Assembly (NCBI GenBank): GCA_025370055.1
Contig: CP073041.1
Location: 1,178,001-1,242,000, forward strand
DNA from: Woronichinia naegeliana WA131
GTDB lineage: Bacteria > Cyanobacteriota > Cyanobacteriia > Cyanobacteriales > Microcystaceae
DNA: 64,000 nt
Direction: 5' to 3'
The notes under the pieces are model-generated. The model saw nothing but the letters and a program-made list of their open reading frames with translations. It made no database searches and was not told where the DNA came from. The position numbers were made by a program, and so were the translations under genes. Each line of letters starts with the position of its first letter. Position 1 is the stretch's first letter. This document shows positions 57,793 to 64,000 of the stretch, one piece after another.

Positions 57793-58977
57793 ATGCGTTA
57801 TTTGACTAAAATCATCGGCATCAGTGGCCTTGTTAGTGTCTGTTTGATTGCAATTTCCCCTCAAGCAAGCTGGGCCAATACAGGGTCAGCTATTACGGGG
57901 GATAGTGGTTCCGGCAATCCCGACAGCTCAACCTTTATGGGAGACTTGTTTGGCTCTCCTCCCTTTGGGGGTAACGTCAATGAAGGGGCGGGGGGGGCCT
58001 TTGCCGGCGGCAGACAACGTCCTAAAAATTGGAAATGTAATCTCCCTTACAAGAATCAGGAGGGGTCACTACGCTTTAAAACGGTAGCAACCATGTTATC
58101 GACCAACTTAGCTGGAAGTGATTCTATTAATTTACTAGAAGCCAAAAATGTTATTACTGGCCCTAATGGTCAAGATATCGTCAGTAATCAAGGGCCCCTT
58201 TTTAGTTGTGCTGATAGTTTAACGCTTCGTCCAGCCGCGATAACAGCAACCAGTCTCTCCACTGCTCCCCCAGAAGTTGTACCGCCAAACACCTCAACTG
58301 CTCCAACTGCCCCAACTGCCCCAACTGCCCCAACTGCCCCAACCTCTCCAACCTCCCCTAGTTCGGCCGCATCCCTAGGCGGTGAAATTCAACCCACGAT
58401 CGAACCCTCCATTCCATCTAACCTTCCATCTACCACAACAGAAACGGCTTCTACTCCAGCAGAACCCCCTAGTCGTTCGGTTTCGTTGGTTGAGTATTTT
58501 AACCGACCGGTTGAAACCCCTTTTCCCTTTGTTAGCTCTGGGGCTAGGGCGCAACAATCCCTGCAAGAAAGCTTAAAACTGCCCATTGTTCCCGATATGG
58601 ATGATCCGTTAGCCGGCCCAGATACCGATCCCGAAATCATTAAAAGTAAGACTCTTAGGGATTTGATTACCACCCTACAGGGCTTAACGACGGAGAAAAC
58701 CTTACCCGAAGATCCAGAGAACATGAAGGACAAGGTATTTGAAAAGATCTTGCCTGGCGATCCTCAGGGTGAAAGTTTGGTGGATATTAATCAGTTTGCG
58801 GCGGCGATTAAAACCTATAATGAACTAATCGCAGCTTTGGACGAGCAACAACTCCAGACCTGGGCTAATAATCGCTATGGACAAGATATTACCGCTACCT
58901 TGAAGAAACTCAGAACGACTTGTAATTGCGGTTGGGCGGATCGGGACAATACAACAGCAGGGATTCCCTCAAACTAA
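57793..58977 (+). CDS. Secreted proline/threonine-rich protein, 394 aa
   Basis: The protein starts with a signal peptide (GISGLVSVCLIAISPQASWA). A Gly-rich region precedes a Cys-containing segment (NWKCNLPYKN, FSCADSL) and a Thr-Ala-Pro tandem repeat at about residues 168-190 (units of TAP, then TSP). The C-terminal 110 residues are helical and end with T-C-N-C-G-W. An AGGAAGGGGAGC ribosome-binding region precedes the ATG. It may act with the barrel-like protein upstream. No family is recognised. Confidence 0.75.
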   Translation: MRYLTKIIGISGLVSVCLIAISPQASWANTGSAITGDSGSGNPDSSTFMGDLFGSPPFGGNVNEGAGGAFAGGRQRPKNWKCNLPYKNQEGSLRFKTVATMLSTNLAGSDSINLLEAKNVITGPNGQDIVSNQGPLFSCADSLTLRPAAITATSLSTAPPEVVPPNTSTAPTAPTAPTAPTAPTSPTSPSSAASLGGEIQPTIEPSIPSNLPSTTTETASTPAEPPSRSVSLVEYFNRPVETPFPFVSSGARAQQSLQESLKLPIVPDMDDPLAGPDTDPEIIKSKTLRDLITTLQGLTTEKTLPEDPENMKDKVFEKILPGDPQGESLVDINQFAAAIKTYNELIAALDEQQLQTWANNRYGQDITATLKKLRTTCNCGWADRDNTTAGIPSN

Positions 58978-59006
58978 CGTATTACTCCTGAGGGGTAAAT
59001 CTCGCC

Positions 59007-59346
59007 TTGACATCCTCTCCGCCGTAGAACTGCGAAGATTCCTAAACCTCACAATTTAGGTTTCTGCTTCATTCACCGTCGCATAACACAGTTTTAAAAA
59101 CCATGTACTGTCTTACACAGAGTCCACAGACTTTTACCCCATTTCAGAAGCCCGATTCCGTGTGTCCCACGGTACGGTTTCAGCAAAATGCTTTTTGTAC
59201 TTGTTGCTTAGACTTTTTACCTTGCCAAGCCTTTCTAGCAAGAACCCCCTAAGCCTAGTTTTCAAGGTGCGATGCCGACCACTTGGTTTTCGTATTCAGC
59301 ACATCGATTCTAACACCTTGTAAAGCCGTCCTAGAAGGACGGGGTT
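59007..59346. mobile_element. IS200/IS605-type relic, second copy
   Basis: The left part CTTGACATCCTCTCCGCC and the right hairpin GCCGTCCTAGAAGGACGGGG (59325-59344) followed by TTTCAG resemble the ends of TnpB-carrying IS605 elements and the relic at 14862-15140. No TnpA or TnpB frame is present. The relic lies 20 bp upstream of the tamB-like start. Confidence 0.7.
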
Positions 59347-59364
59347 TCAGACCCTTTTTTTTCG

Positions 59365-62300
59365 ATGATGACCGATCCTAGGCCAACTGAAGAATCTCCC
59401 TCTTTGCTAGGGTTGGTTCCTATTGATACAAGTGAGGTCAAAAACAGAGTCCTTGATCGCCCTTTCAAGCGACCTAGCTGGCAAAAAAGCTACTGGCTCT
59501 GGAGCTTGGCGGGAATTGGCGCGTTAACAATTCTTGGTGGGGGGATCTATGGACAATATTTTGTTCAAACTCAGATTGCGCCCTTAATTGGCCAAGGACT
59601 AGGGGATTTTCTCAACCGACCAGTCAAGCTGGGCAAATTGGAGGCTGTTTCCTTTAATTCTCTGCGTTTTGGGGCTAGTCGATTAGAGAAAACGCCTCAG
59701 GATCCCGATCAAGTTTCAATGGCGGGACTGGAAATTCATTTTAATCCCCTAGACTATTTAGGTTATCGTCAGTTATCTCTAGAGGCGATCGCGGATTCAC
59801 CCCAAATTTATCTGGAGCAGGGGAAAACGGGAGAATGGTTATTAACCCCTTGCGATCGCCTTAGACCTGATGTTCCTTTCCAGCTCAAGCGGTTACAACT
59901 GCAAAAAGCCAATATTATTTTGGTAGCACGGAATAAGCAGGGAAAACTCAAATCCCCTGTCCCGATTTCCCTAGAGCGAGCAGACATTGATCTTCGCCAA
60001 TTTCAATCGCAACAAAAGGTTTATTTTAAGCTTCAGGGACAACTTGCCCAAACCGGACAGTTGGCGATCGCGGGTTTGTACCAACCAAAAGCACATGACT
60101 TAAACCTGTCGGTTAGAGGCTCGCAATTAACGGCGAAGGCAGTGAGTGACCTGTTGCCCTTACCCTTAGCTTTCACCCAGGGTTATTTAGATAGCAATCT
60201 AGATATTACCGTGCGGCAACAACGGCTCATAAAGGTACAGGGTCTGGCTAATTTACAGAATGTCAGCACCGAACTATCCCTCTTTCCCCAACCGATAACG
60301 GCGATTCGGGGGCCATTACGTTTTCAAGGCACAACGGTTTTCCTGGAGCAAGTGGTTGGGCAATTGGGTGAAGGCGGTAAAAATCAGGCCCGGTTGATTG
60401 CTCAGGCTCAGGGTTCTCTTGACCTAATAAAAGGCTATCATCTCACCCTAAATACTCAGCCTCTAGCCCTAGCCCAAATTCCGCAAGCGTTAAAACTGCC
60501 GGCTCCTTCTGTCACCCTAGAGGGAAAGATTACTGCTCAGTTGCAGGTGACAGGCCCTCTCTCCCAACCTCAAATTACGGCTCAAATTCAAAACAGCGAT
60601 CGCCGACCACTTCAGATTGATCGCCTGGGCTTAGAAACTCTAACCGCGAACTTAAGCCTACAGGGTTCTAATGTCATCATTGATCACTTTCAAACCCAGC
60701 TATTAACAGGGGGAAAAATTCAAGGGCAAGGCCAACTTTTGGGCAAGCGACAACAAGGAAAAATAACCTTTTCTCGTTTTCAAGGAACCATTCAGGCAGA
60801 AAAACTCGCCATTCAAGCCCTAGCCCATCGTTATGGCAAGTCTCTGCCCAGGGAAATTCAGCAACTTTCGGGACAAGGACAAATTACGGCCCTCTGGCCC
60901 CAGGAAAAAGCCCATTTAAAAAGCGATCAAGACGCTCTCTTTCCCCATCTAAGTTTTACCCAAGCTAGAATGCAAATTCCCCTAGCCGGTGGTGAAATTC
61001 GGGGTGAAAATGTCAGCTATGACCAGGGCCATTGGCAAGGTCACTTAACACTTAATCGCTTACAGGTAGCCCAACTCCCCTTCTCTTTACCAACTTTCCT
61101 TGGGCAAGGCAGATTACAGGGAGATTTTCAGGTTAAAGGCTATCAAGATCAGCTAAAAACCCTGGAGGCGAAAGGAGAGGCCCGATTACTGGTCAGGGCG
61201 AGCGAAAATGCGGTTGCAACCGACGGTGTTAGTAAAAAAGTTGTTTACATTAACCAGATCTCTTTACAAGATCAACAATGGCAGGCCCAGTTACAGACCC
61301 AGGATTTGCCGATTCGTTCTTGGTTTCCCCAATTGTCTTTAAGCCAAGCGGGACGGTTAACAGCTCAACTAATTGTAGGGGGCCATCTAGGGTCTCAACC
61401 TTTACAGGATGATTTAATAGTCAGGGGTCAGGCTCAAATTCAATTTCCTCAGGGCCAGATCTTGGCCCAACATCTTAAGCTCGATCAAGGTCAATGGCAA
61501 GCTGCTTTACTGGCTGACCAAATTCCCCTACGCGCTCTACCGCTACCACAGTCTCAGGCTCTAGCCGGTATGGTCACAGGGCAGGTTCAAATAGGAGGAA
61601 CGGTTAAAGATCCGATCGCGACTTTGGTGGGAAGGGGTGAAGGGAAGTTACTTTTTGCCCAGGGCCAAGTAAGAGCGAAACAGGTCAATTTTGATGCCCA
61701 TCGTTTTGAGGCCACTCTAGTCTCCCAAGCTTTGGGACTGAATCAATTAAACCCTTCCCTGCGGGGGAATCTGGATGGTCAGGTTAAACTGCAAGGACAA
61801 TTGCAGAGATTGCAGCCCCAATTAACCCAGGTAACTGGCAATCTAGATTTTAGTCAGGGTTTAGCCAACTTAACTCAGCCTTTAAGTACGGTCTTTGCCT
61901 GGCAGGGAGAACGGTTAGCCTTACAAAAAATTCAGACCAAAAACCTGTCGGTCCAGGGAAATATTCAGGTTGATCTCGCTGCCTTAAATTCTCCTCAAAA
62001 CCTGACCCAGAGGGTTAAGCAAGTTAACTTAAGCCTAGTTGCCCAGGGACTTCCTTTGACTGCACTATTAGCGCAATCACCTTACCCCCTAGCCTATGGT
62101 GGCCAGGTCAATTTTACGGGGAGTCTGCGGGGGAATCTGGCCCAACCGCAACTTCTGGGAAAACTCGCTCTAGAAAATTTACAGCTAGGAGATCTCAGTT
62201 TTGATCGTCGTTTGACGGGCCAAATTGGCAAAAACCATCAGGGAACGCATCTACAACTACGGGGTGACAGCGATCGCCTCAGTCTGACCTTAGACAGTCA

Positions 62301-64000
62301 AAATCAACCCACCGCTTTGAGGTTGCAACGGCAGGGGATGACCATTCAAGGAGTGAGAGAACAAGAACAACTTTTTCTGATGGCTAAACAGGTTCCGCTC
62401 TCTCTTTTGCAATCTTTGGTCGGTTTAGGTCGTCCCTGGTTGGCAAGATCGGGACAGTCAGTATTCAACCAAAACCTGCCTGCTCTGGGGGGAAATCTAT
62501 GGGGAGATCTAACCTTTAATTTTGCTCAACAATCAGCCCAGGGTAAGGTCAGAATTGAGCAGCCTCGTTTAGGCAACTATGGCGGCGATCGCTTGACAGG
62601 GAATTTTAGCTATGGACAGGGGATTTTTAGCTTAAATTCAGGACAATTGTATAGTCAAAATAGTCGGTATGGATTGCAAGGTCGTCTCAATCTGGCCCAA
62701 AACAGTGCTTTTCAAGGGGAAATTTCCCTCGATCAAGTCTCAATCCAGGATCTTTTGACCAGCTTACAAATTTTTCGTTTAGAGGATCTCAAACGCGGTC
62801 TGAATGCCCCGGTCTATGGACGAGCCAAGGATCTCTATGGGGTTGCGGTTACTAATCCCCAAGAGGCCTTAATTTCGGTGGGTAATCCCCAAGATAGAGC
62901 AAACGAACCTTTTAAAGAACTTGAGAATGTTAATAACCTTCTTCGTCATTGGCAAGAACGGCGATGCCAAAGGCACACTTCGTGCCCGCAACAATCTCGA
63001 CTCCCCGATCTAGAAAGCTTACAGGGCAAGTTAGCGGGCAAGGTGGGAGTACAGGGAACTTGGGGAGGAGAGGTGGCTCTCAATTTTCAGGTCAATGGTC
63101 TGGATTGGCATTGGGGACAATTCCAGGTGGCCGAATGGGAATTACAGGGCGAATGGGATAGGGGCCAATTATCGCTTCATCCCCTGCGATTACAGTCGGG
63201 AAATAGTTTAATGACGCTCACGGGCAAGGTGGGGGGCTACGGCCAGGAAGGGGAATTGCAGTTAGAAAATGTGCCATTGCAGCCCTTTGCCAGCCTGATC
63301 GGCCTACCGGAGGCTGTGCGTTTAGGAGGAAAGCTCCAAGCAGCGATCGCGATCGGGGGGAGTCGATCTAATCCTAGGGCAATGGGGAAACTTCAGGTTG
63401 ACAATGCCACCATTAACCAATCTCAATTACAGTCCACTACCGGCCTATTTTCCTATCAGCAGGGACGACTCGATTTTGCCATTGATACGGTACTCAACCA
63501 GAAAACCGATCCCCTTACCCTCAAAGGCTCCTTTCCCTACCTTTTGCCCTTTGCTTCCACTCGCTCAGACAGCGATCGCTTTACCGTTGGTTTGCGGATC
63601 AATAACGACAGTTTAAAAATTCTGGACTTGCTGACCAATGGAGAATTAGTTTGGCGGGGTGGCCAAGGAACGGTGCAATTAGATGCATTTGGTCGGCTCG
63701 ATCCCCAAACCCAAATGGTGCAGGATCTACAGGTGGCAGGATTGGCGAATCTCAGTCAAGCAGCGATCGCGGCTAAAATCTTTCCCCAGGAACCCCTCAC
63801 GGACATTAACGGCACGATTACCTTAGATCTCCATCGTTTAGACGTGAAAAACCTAACGGGAAAATTGAGTGGTGGCGATCTGGCTATTAGCGGTTTTCTC
63901 AACCTTCATCCCTCCTCTCCTCTCCCCCTCTCCCCCTCTCCTCCTCCTTCCACCCTCTCCCTTTCCCTTAACAATCTAGCGGTCAAATTTCCCGATCTCT
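59365..64000 (+). CDS. TamB-like translocation and assembly protein, partial (C terminus beyond window)
   Basis: From ATG ATG at 59365/59368 the frame stays open for 1545 codons to the end of the window. A single N-terminal membrane anchor (LWSLAGIGALTILGGGIYG) is followed by AsmA-like strands (IGQGLGDFLNRPVKLGKLEAV) and long runs of beta-strand segments rich in Gln and Gly (LQGQ, GQLQ), typical of the TamB/DUF490 groove proteins that help lipid or protein transport to the outer membrane. The conserved C-terminal TamB domain is not in view. It is immediately downstream of the IS605 relic. Confidence 0.85.
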   Translation, partial: MMTDPRPTEESPSLLGLVPIDTSEVKNRVLDRPFKRPSWQKSYWLWSLAGIGALTILGGGIYGQYFVQTQIAPLIGQGLGDFLNRPVKLGKLEAVSFNSLRFGASRLEKTPQDPDQVSMAGLEIHFNPLDYLGYRQLSLEAIADSPQIYLEQGKTGEWLLTPCDRLRPDVPFQLKRLQLQKANIILVARNKQGKLKSPVPISLERADIDLRQFQSQQKVYFKLQGQLAQTGQLAIAGLYQPKAHDLNLSVRGSQLTAKAVSDLLPLPLAFTQGYLDSNLDITVRQQRLIKVQGLANLQNVSTELSLFPQPITAIRGPLRFQGTTVFLEQVVGQLGEGGKNQARLIAQAQGSLDLIKGYHLTLNTQPLALAQIPQALKLPAPSVTLEGKITAQLQVTGPLSQPQITAQIQNSDRRPLQIDRLGLETLTANLSLQGSNVIIDHFQTQLLTGGKIQGQGQLLGKRQQGKITFSRFQGTIQAEKLAIQALAHRYGKSLPREIQQLSGQGQITALWPQEKAHLKSDQDALFPHLSFTQARMQIPLAGGEIRGENVSYDQGHWQGHLTLNRLQVAQLPFSLPTFLGQGRLQGDFQVKGYQDQLKTLEAKGEARLLVRASENAVATDGVSKKVVYINQISLQDQQWQAQLQTQDLPIRSWFPQLSLSQAGRLTAQLIVGGHLGSQPLQDDLIVRGQAQIQFPQGQILAQHLKLDQGQWQAALLADQIPLRALPLPQSQALAGMVTGQVQIGGTVKDPIATLVGRGEGKLLFAQGQVRAKQVNFDAHRFEATLVSQALGLNQLNPSLRGNLDGQVKLQGQLQRLQPQLTQVTGNLDFSQGLANLTQPLSTVFAWQGERLALQKIQTKNLSVQGNIQVDLAALNSPQNLTQRVKQVNLSLVAQGLPLTALLAQSPYPLAYGGQVNFTGSLRGNLAQPQLLGKLALENLQLGDLSFDRRLTGQIGKNHQGTHLQLRGDSDRLSLTLDSQNQPTALRLQRQGMTIQGVREQEQLFLMAKQVPLSLLQSLVGLGRPWLARSGQSVFNQNLPALGGNLWGDLTFNFAQQSAQGKVRIEQPRLGNYGGDRLTGNFSYGQGIFSLNSGQLYSQNSRYGLQGRLNLAQNSAFQGEISLDQVSIQDLLTSLQIFRLEDLKRGLNAPVYGRAKDLYGVAVTNPQEALISVGNPQDRANEPFKELENVNNLLRHWQERRCQRHTSCPQQSRLPDLESLQGKLAGKVGVQGTWGGEVALNFQVNGLDWHWGQFQVAEWELQGEWDRGQLSLHPLRLQSGNSLMTLTGKVGGYGQEGELQLENVPLQPFASLIGLPEAVRLGGKLQAAIAIGGSRSNPRAMGKLQVDNATINQSQLQSTTGLFSYQQGRLDFAIDTVLNQKTDPLTLKGSFPYLLPFASTRSDSDRFTVGLRINNDSLKILDLLTNGELVWRGGQGTVQLDAFGRLDPQTQMVQDLQVAGLANLSQAAIAAKIFPQEPLTDINGTITLDLHRLDVKNLTGKLSGGDLAISGFLNLHPSSPLPLSPSPPPSTLSLSLNNLAVKFPDL

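Overview
The window looks like a chromosomal stretch of a unicellular or colonial cyanobacterium (Chroococcales type, perhaps close to the transposon-rich bloom-forming genera; the genus is a guess). The evidence is the very high density of the HIP1 palindrome GCGATCGC, a tkt-fabF-acpP block, a solanesyl diphosphate synthase type prenyl synthase, a DUF1350 protein, a cyanobacterial ManC-phosphomannomutase fusion and a CyRepA-type replication protein. No tRNA, rRNA or CRISPR array was seen.

Layout. 1-2508: a partial transposase, a compatible-solute ABC permease/binding-protein fusion between two copies of a 49-bp repeat, and two small overlapping genes. 2491-8254: an insertion pile-up, IS1 inside an IS4-type element inside an IS630-type element, followed by an IS5/IS1182-like copy. 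8375-17242: CyRepA-like helicase, Gfo/Idh/MocA oxidoreductase, an IS1 relic carrying a 210-bp MITE, a GHL10 glycosidase, an IS605 relic and an M3 oligopeptidase. 17250-24693: Rpn-type nuclease 1, then a second three-level nest (ISKra4 in an IS4-superfamily element in an IS5/IS1182-like element) abutting an intact IS5/IS1182-like copy. 24755-30621: a giant LVIVD/Calx-beta/RTX exoprotein, a 690-bp degenerate HIP1 array and Rpn nuclease 2. 30994-41370: conserved housekeeping genes (tkt, fabF, acpP, prenyl synthase, ssb, ManC-PMM fusion, SpoIID, DUF1350). 41424-44418: a secreted protein and a three-gene cassette of unknown function whose products share an L-(V)-D-G-D-I motif. 44433-53310: nnr, a GNAT gene, Rpn nuclease 3, a second LVIVD exoprotein, higBA, Rpn nuclease 4 and aroK. 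53329-59346: IS1 copy 2 (which rewrites the end of queA), IS relics, two secreted/outer-membrane type proteins and another IS605 relic. 59365 to the end: a partial TamB-like protein.

How it works together. The housekeeping core supplies fatty-acid synthesis (acpP, fabF), the Calvin/pentose phosphate cycle (tkt), the isoprenoid side chain, sugar nucleotides, shikimate and queuosine. The accessory part is dominated by transposable elements whose target-site duplications can be read exactly, so the order of insertion can be reconstructed, and by repeat-driven gene families (four Rpn nucleases, two LVIVD exoproteins) embedded in HIP1-rich filler. The best candidate for an undescribed system is the LDGDI cassette at 42028-44418.
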